A stretch of DNA of 64,000 bases from positions 84,960 through 148,959 of the forward strand of contig NQMI01000082.1 in NCBI GenBank assembly GCA_002270565.1, given 5' to 3'. Both the position numbers and the translations under genes were made by a program. Positions within the stretch are counted from its first letter, which is position 1, and each line of letters begins with the position of its first letter. Under the pieces are notes generated by a model. The model was not told where the DNA came from. It did no database searches and saw nothing but the letters and a program-made list of their open reading frames with translations. Origin of the DNA: Stenocarpella maydis (taxonomy: Eukaryota > Ascomycota > Sordariomycetes > Diaporthales > Diaporthaceae). This document shows, in pieces, positions 46,431 to 58,298 of this stretch.

Positions 46431-46812
46431 TGGGTGTGTATGTGTGTGTGTATACATACACACCTAGGTATACAGGTACTTGAGTAGATCTGATTCAATA
46501 CGATGTAGACTCTCATTTAGTTCTGCGTTACACTAGCAGGTGGAAGAGCACATCACAATATCCGCAATTTTGCTCGCCTATCTCGCCAGAGCGATTCCCC
46601 CTAACCCTGAAGTTAGACGCAGGAACACACCAACCCCCAACCCCCTCCCCACCGACAAACCTCAGGCGCGTCTCGCTCAGGTGTCACGCGTCAGGCCTTG
46701 GCCTCATGTCCCATGGACCGTGATCAAAGCAATCAGTTGCCAATTGATGTGCCATGAACGAAATGACATGAATGAAAAGGTCCAGAAACTGCGCATACAT
46801 GCCCCCAAAACC
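45132..46812. other. Divergent spacer between the Zn2Cys6 gene and orc5
   Basis: About 1.7 kb, presumably both promoters. It includes the AC/AT/TG microsatellite at 46340-46460 and two TACCTAGGTA-type motifs (46194-46203 and 46462-46470). No coding gene is supported. Confidence 0.6.
46340..46460. repeat. Compound AC-AT-TG microsatellite (potential hairpin)
   Basis: An AC run (about 46340-46367) is followed by an AT run (about 46367-46383) and a long TG run (about 46383-46428), then TG with interruptions. The AC and TG arms are complementary, so either strand could fold into a long hairpin. Confidence 0.88.
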
Positions 46813-48428
46813 ATGGCTCAACTCCCAGACGAACTCCTTCGATCAATCCTTGACCAGAAATTCCCCTGCCGCCAGCAGCAAATCCGTGCCCTGACGGCTT
46901 TGATATCCGTGGGTCTCGGCGACACTTGCATCATCCCCCTTCATATCCATACTGACCTTGGCCCAGCCAGACATAGCACCATGCCGGAACTGCATTGTCT
47001 ACGGCACCGAAGCCACTGGGAAATCTGCCGTTACTGAGGCTCTGCTCGAGCGGCTGCGAGACAGCCGACCCACGGCCGGTCCGGGCTCACCCGCATTTCA
47101 GTATGCCATCGTCAACTCGGTCGAGTGTGTCACAGGACGACATCTCTTTGAGACCACTGTCCGAAAAGTCGCCAGTGCTCTTGCTTTTCGTGACTTGGTC
47201 GCGCGGTGCGAGAGCCTGGCGCAGCTGAACTTCGAGTTATCCAGGATGCTCAAGCACGTCACCCCCGAGAGCAGGCACTTCGTCCTCGTCTTCGACGCCA
47301 TCGATCGCCAGAAGGAGGCCCCGTCAACTCTGTTGCCTGCCTTGGCAAGGCTTTCTGAGATGGTTAGCTGCGCCATATAACAACAGCCTCGTACGTGAGC
47401 CATATGCTAACTAGATCAACCCTCAGGTTCCCAACCTGACCACCGTCTTCATCATGACCAGCCCGCCTCCAGGCTGCCTTCGCACATCCAGTGTCGCCCA
47501 TGTCCACTTTCCAAACTACACCAAGACAGAATTTGTCACGATTCTCTCCGCTACTCCCCCCAGGCCACTCCCCAACACCATTGCCTCGGAGACAGCCGAC
47601 CTGTGGGTGCGCTTCTGCGGCGCCGTTCACGACGCCCTGACCAGTTCCGCGGCGCGCACATTGCCAGCATTCCGCGGCGCATGCGACTCCCTCTGGCCGC
47701 GCTTCACAGTGCCCCTCCGCGAGGGGAACCTTGGGCCGAGGGACTTCACCAAGATGCTCATCGCCGCCCGCGTGCACTTCCAGGACGAGAGCCTGCTCGA
47801 CCCTGGCATCATAGGCCACCCTCCCCACCAGCACGGCGATGCCAGACCTGCTGCGAACCGGCCTGGGGGGAGGACCGCCAAGGGCCCCGACCAGGGCAGC
47901 ATCGCCACCCCCCAGGCGTCAACCACAAGCCTCGCCGCCCTGCTCCCCACCACCGCCCGCGTCCTCCTCATCGCGGCGTACCTCGCCTCGCACAACACCG
48001 TGAGGCACGACCTGACCCTATTCTCGACGCACCACCACGGGAGGCACCGCCGCCGCGGCGGGGCCGCCTCGTCCGTCGTCGCCGGCCAGAGGAGCAAGCA
48101 CCGCAAGATCGCGCGGAAACTGCTCGGCGCGCACGCCTTCGTCCTGGAGCGCATGATGGCCATCTTCATCACCGTGCGCCACGAGTGGGGTATCGGGGTC
48201 GGGGTCGGCGCCGCCGCCGGTGATGTCTCGGCCCCGGACGCCGGTGTGGATGCCGACGTCGGCATGGCGCTCGCGACCTTGTCGTCGCTGCGCCTGCTGG
48301 TCCGTATCGGCGCGGGTGGGGATCCCCTGGACCGCGGCGGCAAGTGGAGGGTCAACGTCGGGTGGGAAGTCATTAGGAGCCTGGGGCGCAGCATGCATGT
48401 CGAGGTCGAGGAGTGGCTCGTTGAGTAG
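46813..48428 (+). CDS. orc5: Origin recognition complex subunit 5
   Basis: Exons 46813-46908, 46967-47362 and 47427-48428 encode 497 residues; introns are 58 and 64 bp, both phase 0, with CTGAC and GCTAAC branch sites. The ATG at 46813 (MAQLPDELLRSILDQKFPCR) fits Orc5 N-termini; upstream in-frame ATGs exist but add non-conserved sequence. The AAA+ core has Walker A GTEATGKS at 45-52, preceded by CRNCIVY, and a Walker-B-like FVLVFDAIDR. VFIMTSPPPG (sensor region) follows at the start of exon 3. The C-terminal winged-helix part is interrupted by a His/Arg/Gly-rich insertion (HHHGRHRRRGG). It ends SMHVEVEEWLVE. It is part of the ATP-dependent origin-binding complex in the nucleus. Confidence 0.92.
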
Positions 48429-48965
48429 CGCACTAAGATTCCACTGTTGAGTGTTAAAACGGGGGCATTTCTATATAACTAGCTAACTCGAGCAGGACGT
48501 GCTGTCACAATGTTATTCGAGTCCTCGCTTGGTAACTCTGCATCAAGTCCCCAATCTTCTGGAAAGCCAATGCGTCAGCCAGTTACGGATAAGGTTGCCA
48601 TTGTGCGAGCGAATGTCAGCCGCGGATCTTGGGCAGGTTCTCAAGAAGCCCACACGGGTCAAACCGAACTTGGCCGGCCGTACGTGCCTTGGGTGGCTCT
48701 ACACATGGCACTCCGAGTCTGGGGCATTTTATCTGGTAAAGCAACACCCATGGAGCACGGCAAAGCCCCCATGAGGCGATAGTATATTTGTATGAAGTTT
48801 GGCACCTATAATGACCCCTACCCAATGAACGCCATACCTGTTATAGTTCGTCACCATATCCCATTGTCTCATTCCTCGCTGTCCATATTTACACCCGCCA
48901 AATTGCCCCGTGTCTACACCTGCTGGCTGAACATTGGGAGCCACCCGCGATGCAATCCAAGTCAT
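48429..48965. other. Convergent spacer between orc5 and the transporter gene
   Basis: About 540 bp between converging genes, with TATATAACTAGCTAAC near 48472. I see nothing coding. Confidence 0.65.
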
Positions 48966-50779
48966 TCATTCTGGACAACGAGCACCCGGATCACCCAGCC
49001 GCCAAGTGTCCTCCTGCCTCGTTCCCGGCGGCAGCCATTGCGCGTTGCTCTGGGCTCTAGTCCTTGCAGGACCAGGGTCGTCCGACTTCTTAGTGTCGTC
49101 ATTGTTCCCGTTGCTGTAGGAATAGCCATTGGTGTAGGGATGCGCGGTAGGGTTCGGCATGATAGACACGGGGCTCTCAAAAACGGTGGCGGGCTGGTTG
49201 ACTCGTAGCCCATCTGCCGTGTTGAGTGGTAACAAGGGAGTCACCTTGCTTTCAGTCATGTTCCGCGCCCTGCGGTCCGCCTTGTTCTTCTCGCTGCTCC
49301 TGTCGTAGAGATAGAGGCCGAAGAAGGTGAGAGCGATGCCCACGGCCTGGAGCCTAGTTGTAGGGCTACGGAACCAGAGGATGGCAATGACAATGACAAA
49401 CACGCGCTTGAGGAGACTCGCGACTGAATACGTCACGGGCGACACCATCGAGAGAAGGACAAAGGCCAGGATGTTTTGGCCAAAATGGAACGTGCCATTG
49501 AAGACATACTCCAGGAACAAGCGGCCATGGTCGAAAGTGTTGGGTCCCTTCTCGAGGTCAACAGCGCCATCATGGAGGAAGTCGCCGATGATGTCGATTC
49601 CTTCGCTCCAGAACCAGATTGGCGCAGTCAAGACGAAGGCAAGGCCGGAGGAGTAGCACAGGAGGTTCAGCTTGTCGAGCTTGCGGGTCTTTGCCGCCAG
49701 CCCCTCTGCCTCGGCGCGGGCGGCCTCGTTGAAGAGACGCTTGGAGAATATATTTTGAGTCACGAAAATAAGAGTGGCCAGGAGCGCATATACAATTCCA
49801 AGGACCTGACCGCCGAAGTTGGACTGTTTCCCAGAACACGCTAGCATGACGCCGGCAGTCAGGGGAATCAACGACAGGTAGGTGGCGGACGGGTACCTGA
49901 TATCGTAGATGAAGCGGTAGGCCAGGACAGTGAAGAGAGGGGAGAGCCCCTTTATCGTGTGCACAAGGGACACGGGTATCAGCGACGTCGCGTTGGAGCT
50001 CAACAGATGGCCTCCTATCTGGAAAAGCGCCAACGGCATGGTTGAGCGGATGACGTCCATGCTCGGCGGGCGGATTCCATGTTTTAGTGCCGGCACGGCC
50101 GACCTGATTCTCGAAGACGAAGCCGCGAGCCATGAGAACAGCAGGCAGTAAGCAGATACGAAGAGGAACTGGATCATGGTCAAGGTGGCGGGCTTGGCGA
50201 AGGCGTTGAGGATGGATTTGGCCGAGGTGTTGGTGAGCGCGGATGACGTGTACCACATGACGCATAGAATCTACACATGCAAATCAGCACAGAGGCACGT
50301 AGACGCCGGAGGCACCTCCGGAGGAGGCTGAGGCATTGGGAAGGGCATACAATGAGTCTCGGGGAGACGGGAGCCTTAAGGGCACCGGCAATCTCGTGGG
50401 CGTTCTGGCTGACACTGCCGCCTCGAGCGCGGATGTTCCTAACTGCCGCGGTGATGCTCTTCTGTCTGCCGTGGCCGCGCGCGGGCGTGCCTGTGGCACC
50501 CCACTTGAGACCCCGCGCTGAACTGTCTTTCCGAGGGGTCCATCGCTCGCCGCCGGACAGGGCCAAGCTGCCATTTGAATAGCCATTCTGTCTGCTGCCG
50601 GGGCGCGCCTGTGGGAGGGAGGAGCCGGAGCCCGGGATATAGAAGCTGGAGGACGAGTCGAAGTCGGGGAACTTCTCGGTGGTGACTTCACGGGAGTCGA
50701 CACTCGCATCGCGGCGGCCCTTGGAACGGTTCTGTGAGGGGTCGCGCCGCTCCGACACGGAAGACGTCGAATGCGGCAT
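48966..50779 (-). CDS. Triose-phosphate-transporter (TPT/SLC35E, Sly41-like) family membrane protein (577 aa)
   Basis: Exons on the minus strand 50779-50351 and 50270-48966, with an 80-bp phase-0 intron, give junction PRLI|ILCVMWY. Residues 1-140 are Ser/Arg/Gly-rich and disordered, presumably cytosolic. About ten hydrophobic segments follow (LTMIQFLFVSAYCLLFSWLA, VLGIVYALLATLIFVTQNIF, LAFVLLSMVSPVTYSVASLL, FVIVIAILWF, GIALTFFGLYLY). The conserved motif SLVHTIKGLSPLFTVLAYR belongs to the TPT/nucleotide-sugar transporter fold (drug/metabolite superfamily). The last ~110 residues are a polar tail. Fungal relatives (Sly41 type) sit in ER/Golgi membranes. The transported substrate cannot be read from sequence. 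Confidence 0.9.
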
Positions 50780-51524
50780 CAGGTGAAGGCGGCCCAGGAG
50801 ATGGGGTGATGAGAGGCGAGGCGGACAAGAGAGAGGGCGGATGGCTGTGGTAAACGAGTGACTGGGGAGACAAAGCGAAGCGTTGCTGTCTCTACCGGAT
50901 CATTGCGCAGACAGCATATGCCATGGGTCGTTGCGCTGTTTTGAGTCGGCGTGGGAGGCGGGGTGCACAACAAGGCGCAGGGCTTCGGCTTCGCAAGCAG
51001 CGATGATGCGGCCTTGCAGTGTGTGTTGGACTTTTCGGTGGGTGAGGATGGGAGCTGATGTTTGACAGGGTGGAATTGCCATGCCATCTACTCGATACCC
51101 GCTGCGTACCTCTCAGATAAGATAACAGCAGCAGCATCACTAGAGTGGGCTAACAAGTACCACTGTAGTCTAACAACAGGAAAAAGGTACCGGCAGGGGG
51201 CTGGTGCACGTAGGTAGGGTGGTTCCACTACCTTCCGCAGCTTGCAGGCTTGGCGCCTTCCTCCATGTACCGCTGCGGGTCTGCTTGCTGCGAAGAGACG
51301 TCCTCGTGGCAGCCCCAGTCTGCCTCGTTGCTGCTCGTCAGGCTAGTCAAGCAAATCCACCCGCGTCCTTGGCGCGAACTTTCCAGCACCTAAGCTCATC
51401 GCCGACTCCTGCAACTAGACTGCCACCACGCGCCTGCACAGCCTCGTCCCTCTCTCAACGCCATCCTCTCTCGCTCCGAAGGCCAGGCTGATCGCCAGAG
51501 CCCGTCATCACTGGTCCGCTCAAG
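50780..51524. other. Divergent spacer between the transporter gene and cus1
   Basis: 745 bp head-to-head promoter region with CT-rich sequence just upstream of 51525. No gene is supported. Confidence 0.65.
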
Positions 51525-53410
51525 ATGGCGGCCCCGAAGATGAGCAAGAACCAGATGCGCCGCGCCAAAAAGAAGGAACAGAAGAAGGCGAAACCCACGG
51601 TCAGCATACCGAGTACCCGCTCCAGTTCCCTGTTTCCCTGGCCGCTGATAAGTTCTTGCAGGCAGTCACTGAGTCCGTCGAGAGCAACGAGGCCCCCGCG
51701 AATGGCCAGGAGGATTCCAGAAACGAGGAGCCCCCCGCAAAGACAGAAGTTTTGGAAGTGAAGCAGGACCCTGACGCGCAGGATGCCGCCCCCGACGAGG
51801 GGCGAATCGATGTCCCCTTTGACGACGAAGACCCGGCTTTTGCCGAGTACAAGGACATTTTCCAGAGGTTTGGCCCGGCGCTGGACGAGACCGAGGTTCA
51901 GCGGGAGGCAAATGCCGGCAATAAGGGAGACGTCTTCTTCGACCAGGATGACGACATACCCAGCGAGGAGGAGCAGAGCGGCCAGCAGAAGCTCTCCAAG
52001 AAGAAGAGGAAGAAGCTTCATAAGCTTTCCATCGCCGAGCTGAAGGCCCTCGTTAGAAACCCTGAGGTTGTCGAGTGGCAGGACCCGTCATCCTCGGATC
52101 CCCGGCTACTGGTCCAGATCAAGGCGCAACGGAATGTCGTGCCCGTCCCTGGCCACTGGTCCCTGAAGCGCGAGTATCTCTCGAGCAAGAGGGGTATTGA
52201 GAAGCCTCCGTTTAAACTGCCCAAGTTCATCTCCGACACTGGCATCACAGAGATGCGGGATGCGGTCCTCGAGAAACAGTCCGAGCAAACGATGAAGCAG
52301 AAACAACGGGAACGCGTGCAGGGAAAGATGGGGAAGCTCGATATCGACTACCAAAAACTCTACGACGCCTTTTTCCGTTTCCAGACAAAGCCAGACCTGA
52401 CCCGCTTCGGGGATCTGTACCACGAGGGCAAGGAGTGGGAGGCTGATTACAGGTACTTCAAACCGGGTGAGGTCAGCGACTCCTTGCGAGACGCTTTGGG
52501 GATGCAGCCAGGATTCCCACCACCATGGCTCTTGCAGCAACAACGCGTGGGCCCTCCTCCATCGTATCCCCTCCTCAAGATACCCGGCCTCAACGCCCCC
52601 TTGCCAGCTGGAGCATCTTGGGGTTTCGGTCCGGGCCAGTGGGGCAAACCACCTGTGGACGAGTACAACCGGCCGATCTACGGTGGTGATATATTCGGCG
52701 TCACGACCGGCAACCCGGGCGCCCAAGCACAACTGCAAGCCGCACAGCCACAAGCAGAGCCTGTTGACCGCACACTATGGGGTGAGCTCAAGCCACCGGA
52801 GGAGTCTGAAGAGGAGGAGGAGTCCGACGAGGAGGAGGAGGAAGAAGAGGAGGAGGATGCTGATGTTCCGGGCGGCCTTCAAACGCCTGGCGGCTTGGAG
52901 ACTCCTGGAGGTCTTAACAGTTCCTTGCCAGTGGAGTACGGTGGGCCTAGTGGGGTTGAGAGTAGCATGGCGGGTGAATTCGACCTGAGAAAGCAGCGTC
53001 GCGGTTACGAAACGGAGGAGAGTGCCGGGCCACGTTCGGCATACCAGGTGGTTCCTGAGAGACAGGCCCGCGCCGAGGGCTTCTTCGGAAGCGATAGGGT
53101 GTACGATCTGTCCAAGAATAAGACGGGCGTGCCTGTTCTGGGCCAGGAGGACGAGGTCCGCAAACGGAAGAAGCCAGGCGACGTGGACGTTGCTCTCGAC
53201 CCGGAGTCCTTGGCAAGCAATGATGGCATCAGCAAGGACGAGCTGCGGAGAAGGTTTGAGGAGGGCCGCAAGGAGGACGCGATCGGCAAGCAATGGCAGT
53301 ATGATGATGACCTCAGCGAAATGATTGCTCAGGAAAGTCGCAAGAGGGTCAAGCGGGATGAAGAGAAGCGAGGCGGTGGTGACAAGAAAGAGACAAAATA
53401 CCGCTTTTAG
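51525..53410 (+). CDS. cus1: Splicing factor 3b subunit 2 (Cus1/SAP145)
   Basis: Exons 51525-51599 and 51662-53410 encode 607 residues, with a 62-bp phase-0 intron. The basic N-terminus (SKNQMRRAKKKEQKKAK) leads to an acidic region. The conserved SF3b2 core (DUF382-type) follows: KLSKKKRKKLHKLSIAELK, VEWQDPSSSDPRLLVQIKA, PVPGHWSLKREYLSSKRG, EKPPFKLPKFI. Then comes the PSP proline-rich motif (PPPSYPLLKIPGLNAPLP, WGKPPVDEYNRPIYGGDIFG). After it lie a Glu/Asp run and three PGGL-(Q/E/N)-(T/S) units, then the C-terminal YDLSKNKTGVPV segment. As part of the U2 snRNP SF3b complex it contacts pre-mRNA near the branch site. It is the last gene before the AT-rich block. Confidence 0.95.
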
Positions 53411-56400
53411 TTGTATGGCAAATATCGACTCTGTCGGAATGGGAGTCACATTAGGGCTGTGGACGGTTGCGTCTTTTCAGTTCGGCCGTGTTGTCGATGA
53501 AAGTGCAATATAATTCTCGTTCATGACGTTTGTGGATCGAGAAACAGGCCCCATCAATTCTTTGGGAGGCATCCAGAACAACAATGCCAAGATTTGATCT
53601 CGGCGGCTTCTGCTCAGGGAGAATTGGCTTGTTATCGGGCCTCCTTGCAGCAGGTTCAGGCGAGGTATAGTCGCAAAGGAAGCCATCCCTGCGCTAATTT
53701 CCATATTTTGAATCCCAACTCTGCGGGAGAAAGTATTTCAGAATGCCATACAGCATCTTATCACTCGGCAGTCACATGCATATTTTGTCGTGGAATGCTC
53801 TAATACCAAAGGGCATGGAAGGTCGCAATGCCCTTCTCCGTCCCTATAGTTGGCATGGAATCCACGGGTCTGCCTCACAAGGCCATATAATGGGTGGTTT
53901 CATTTTTAATCCAGTTATAATCCCTTTAGAAAAGAAAAGCTATAATAATTCCTCTATATAGTTATGAATACTTAAAAATCTTAAATTCAATATAATAAAC
54001 TTTAAAATTTAATAATATAAAATATTAAAAAGTAAAGTTATATATATATACATATATATATATTTAAACATAAAACTTATTAAAGACTTTATTTATTTTC
54101 TAAAAATTTTATTTATTAAATTATAATTAATATAATTCATTTAAAAATAATTAAGTATTATATAGAGCTATTTTAATTTTATATATAAAAGATATTTATA
54201 TTAATTTAGCTAGAATTCTTAAATTAAGCTTAAAATAAATATAAATCTTAAGATAGTTTAAATTTTATATACTTTAGGTATAGTGGTTTTACTTAAATTT
54301 TAATATTTTCTTGTATAAGTTATATTAGAAAAGAATTATATGGGTTTAAAATTAAATATTTTAAATAATTAACCTAAAACATTCTAAAAATTTTAAAAAG
54401 AAACCCATAACTTATTTATATATTTATTACTAATCCTTAAAGTTTTTATTTATTTTAAGCCTAGTTTAAGGGTTTTAGTATAGTATATATAGATGTTTTT
54501 TATATAGGGAAGCAGAGTAGCTACTTCATGGTCCTAGTTACTTTCTAGTATTTTATATTAGCTTATTTTTAGTTAAATGCTATATTAATTTTTTAGCTTT
54601 TAAATTCTTATAATTTATTCATTTTCTTTTAAGATATTGTAATATTTTTATTTCTTAATCTTTTATTCTTTAACTATTAAATTTATTTGAAATAGCTTTT
54701 TATTATAGCCTATTATATTATTAGTACTAAAAGGTCTAAGAATAGGCTTAATATAAAGAATAAAACTATTATATAGGCCTTTATTAGGCTTTATTAGAGA
54801 TACTAGCTACTATATAGTAGCTATTAAATAATAAGGGACCTTAAAGAAGAATAGCCTTTTTAAGTTTAATTAATTATTTTTACTCTTATAAATATATTAG
54901 TCTTATTACTTTATCTTTTCATTTATACCCTTAATAAATCATATCTCTATTCTTATATAAAAGAAAAATTAATACAGTTTTATTATTAAGCTAAAGAAGC
55001 TATTAAAAAGCTGTAAAGAAGTAATAAGAGTATTATAATTATAAAAAAAGCTATAAAAAGCTATGAAAAATAAAAGTATTATAATTATAAAAGAGTTATA
55101 AAGAAGCTATAAAGAAGTGTTAGAAATATTATAGTTATAAGAAAGTTATTAAAAACCTATAATTATAAAAAAAACTTATAAAAAACCTATAAAGAAGTAA
55201 TAAAAGTATTATAAGGAAGTAATAAAGAAATAATAAAGGTATTATAAGGGAATAATAAAGAAATAAGAAGTAATAAATGAGATAAGAATATTATAAAAGC
55301 TTATAATCAAAGTTATAAAAAAGTTATAAAATTATTATAAGTTAGCTGTTATAGGGTAGAACCCTAGGCATTAGCGCGATCCGGCTCCCTCTGGACTCAC
55401 TGGGGATTCCGCATATAGGAGCGCGGATCCCGGACTTATAGGATTTTCCTTCTACTTTTTCTTCCTTATTGAACTTAGCTTAGCTATAGCTAATATATAG
55501 TATTAGCTTATATGCACACATTATATTAGGTTTAATCTCCTATAGTTCCTTTATGATTTTTTAGTAAATTAGAACTTTAGATAAAATATTATCAAATATA
55601 CCTTAATAAGGTGCTAGAGATAGCAGTAAGGTAGGGTCTTTAAGAGCTGCTTGCATTCTAGCGGAAAACAAGTTTATATGCATAATAGCTAATTATTTAG
55701 AGTTTAGCTAAGCTATCTTTATAGCGCTATAAAACTAGGGCATCTTAGAGAGTGTTATGAGGCAAGCAGCTTAGAATGCTATTTAGGTGGCTGTAGGGAT
55801 GATATAGGAAACTATATAGGAGATATGGAATGCCACCTGCGAGTTAGTGCCCTAACCCGCGCTCTAACTAGTATTGCAGCTAGCGCCCTAATACTAGCTA
55901 TACTTTCAACCTGATGCTACCCTAGTGATTAATACCCTTATTACCCTAGAGACCGGCCCTATTTGCAGGGAAGGCACCCCCAGCCCCTATGGCCCTAGCG
56001 GGCTTTAATTTATCCCTAATATTGTGTTTAGCTAGGGCTCTGTGGGGCCCTAGCATAAGGCTCTAGCCTAGCTGGTTTGGAATGAAAAGCTAAATAAATA
56101 TGCTGATTTTTAAGCCTCCTTAGTTTTAAAATTACAAGTAGATAGGCTGGTAGGCTATATTAGTAGTATCTAGAGGGTTTAATATAGGATATATTAGTAT
56201 TTAAGTATTAAAGCTAGGTTTAAGATATATAGTTTTTAGGAAAGTAAGAGAATTAATAAGAATTTTAATCTTAAGAAGTTAATTACTTATATAAATTATA
56301 TTTTCTCCTTAGTTATTTATAAGGAAAAAGAGCAGGATAACCTTATAAGGCTTAGGTAAAAAGATAGCTAGACTTTTAGGAGGTTTATTATAGATTTTAA

Positions 56401-57665
56401 GAGTACTCTTATAAGAGCTAGGGGGTATACTTGAGATAATATGTCCTGAGTAATATAGCTATGCTAGGGTATATCTAAAGCCCTAAAGAATAAGCTAATT
56501 ATTATTACATTACTAATAGAGTTTAAGGTGTATATAGCAGCTATTTAATAGAGTATTTAAAAGTTTAAATAGATTAGGGAATTTAAGGTGCTATATTAGA
56601 AACTCTACTATAGTAAATAGGCATCTTATATAGTATTAGGTATAATCCTTATATTAGCTTAATTAGGTTCTACCTTAAGTAACTAAGGGCAGTTAGGCTA
56701 CTTAATAGTAGATATAGGTAGTAATATTGTTATATATATAAACTACTTCTTAAAGGGGGTCTCTTAAAAGGGGAGGGATGGAAATTACCCTATAAAGAAA
56801 GGAAAGCAGTAGCATACTAAATGGGTCTTTAAGGAGAAGAGAGAGAGCTATTTTTAGAATGGGTTATATAGGTATTATAATATATTAGGACACTTTATAT
56901 ATTAATATTTATATATACTACTCTAAACTTTAGCTTAAATTAGAGGGAATTCAAAAATAAGGATCAATATATTTAGGTAACCCAGCTCTAGCTATCTAAA
57001 GAATAGGTTAGGGAGTCTAAGCTATTAGAATTAGAAAAAGAGTAGCTCTATGGTAAAGTCAGGTCCTAGAGCATTAGGAAGCTACTTAATTATCTTTAAT
57101 TCTAAAAGTTATAAAAACGGAATTTACCTATATTTATATATAATTATTAATAAGATAGATTAGGATATTATTCTAATTAATAAAGAGTATAAGTATTTTT
57201 TTATAATTAAGAAGGAAATTATTTAATAGATAGGTGTTCTTATTCTTCTTATAAAGCTAAGAGAGATAAAGGGAGTAGTAGAAGGCATAATATAGGCTAT
57301 AGCTATAGGAATTATAAAGTTTGGGCTGGAAGTTATAGGCTACTATAAGAATATTATTGCCTATATGATTCCCAGCCTTTATTTTCTAGTAATACTAGGC
57401 AAACTATAGTTTATTGCTAACTAAGTAAATTCTATACTATATAAGGCAAGACTCTAGTATAAAAGGGTGGAAACTTAGGTCTCTTATGCAAGCTAATAAA
57501 TATTTTTAGGTAGGATTAAGGAACTTAAGGAAGTAAGATTAATATTAGGATCTATCCTTCTCTTATATATAAGAAGAGTTAAGTAAACCTATGAGAAAGC
57601 TATAGTAGAGCTAGCAGTTTTTACTATTATAATAAAAGATATTGATAAAGTACTAAGTATAAAGA
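53411..57665. repeat. AT-rich, RIP-like repeat block (left part)
   Basis: From about 53890 composition changes sharply to very AT-rich sequence dominated by TA, TTA, ATA and TAG. No frame over 60 codons remains between 54 and 57.9 kb. Islands of higher GC (55347-55470 and 55840-56075) keep traces of transposon sequence. Loss of CpA/TpG in favour of TpA, with dense stops, is what RIP leaves on fungal transposons. The element family cannot be recovered by eye. The block ends at a single N (57666). Sequence 53411-53890 is ordinary 3' flank of cus1. Confidence 0.8.
55347..55470. repeat. GC-richer island, possible LTR start
   Basis: The sequence begins TGTTATAGGGTAGAACCCTA, includes a 6-bp-stem hairpin (TAGGGT-AGA-ACCCTA, 55352-55366), and continues with GCGCGATCCGGCTCCC-type sequence amid AT-rich DNA. 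TG at the start and the contrast in composition suggest a retrotransposon LTR. I could not find a partner copy. Confidence 0.35.
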
Positions 57666-57675
57666 NCTTAAGAGA

Positions 57676-58298
57676 TGTTAAACGGAACCGCTCAGCAGGG
57701 CGTTGGTACTCCGTGCAAGGAGTTACCCTAGACTTTGTTGTAAGGAGTTACCCTAGACTTCCTAGCAAGGAGTTACCCTAGACTTGCGAGTCAGGCGATT
57801 TTCGCTAAGTACGCCCAGTGCGTGCGTGACGCAAGATGAGTTTGGTGGCCGTGAGTCGATTATTTTGGCCTGCATTTGCACCTTAATTCAGACCTCTGCA
57901 TTACCCTTATTTCTTACCCAAAAAGTATATGACTTAGTGCATTGGATAGCCTGATTTCTGAAGTTTGTATGTACTTAATTTGGGCATTGCTAGGGCTATG
58001 GTTGGCTGGCTGCTTGGAACCAAAGATGGTGTGTTGGAAGGGCGAATTTTCCGGCATTTGCAAATTTGCACCAGAGCCGACCGCAGCGTGCCCAGGGGTG
58101 AGACGACGTCGGAGGGTATATAAGGAGGGCTTACAGAAGCCCAACTTAATTCAATACAAAGTTGTCCAGACCATTGTCAATCGTCCCAATTCGCCTCAGA
58201 GCACCACACTGCGACCCTGCCGAAACACACACACGCTGAACTGAATGCTATTTTATAGCACAAATTCATCAGAGAACTGAATGCTATTTTATAGCACA
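57676..58298. mobile_element. LTR of a retrotransposon, copy 1
   Basis: It begins TGTTAAACGGAACCGC and ends at TATAGCACA (58262, or 58298 if the repeated AACTGAATGCTATTTTATAG unit is included). The sequence is related over its whole length to 60751-61248. Near its start are three copies of AAGGAGTTACCCTAGACTT (57718-57795). A TATA box (TATATAAG) lies at 58117-58124, followed by a CCACACTGCGACC region consistent with an LTR promoter. No internal coding region survives on either side, and the N at 57666 lies ten bases upstream. The plus direction is assumed from the TATA box. Confidence 0.7.

Noticed and set aside
47627..48433. 268-codon frame antisense to orc5
   Set aside because: Shadow of the GC-rich orc5 third exon, with no domain.
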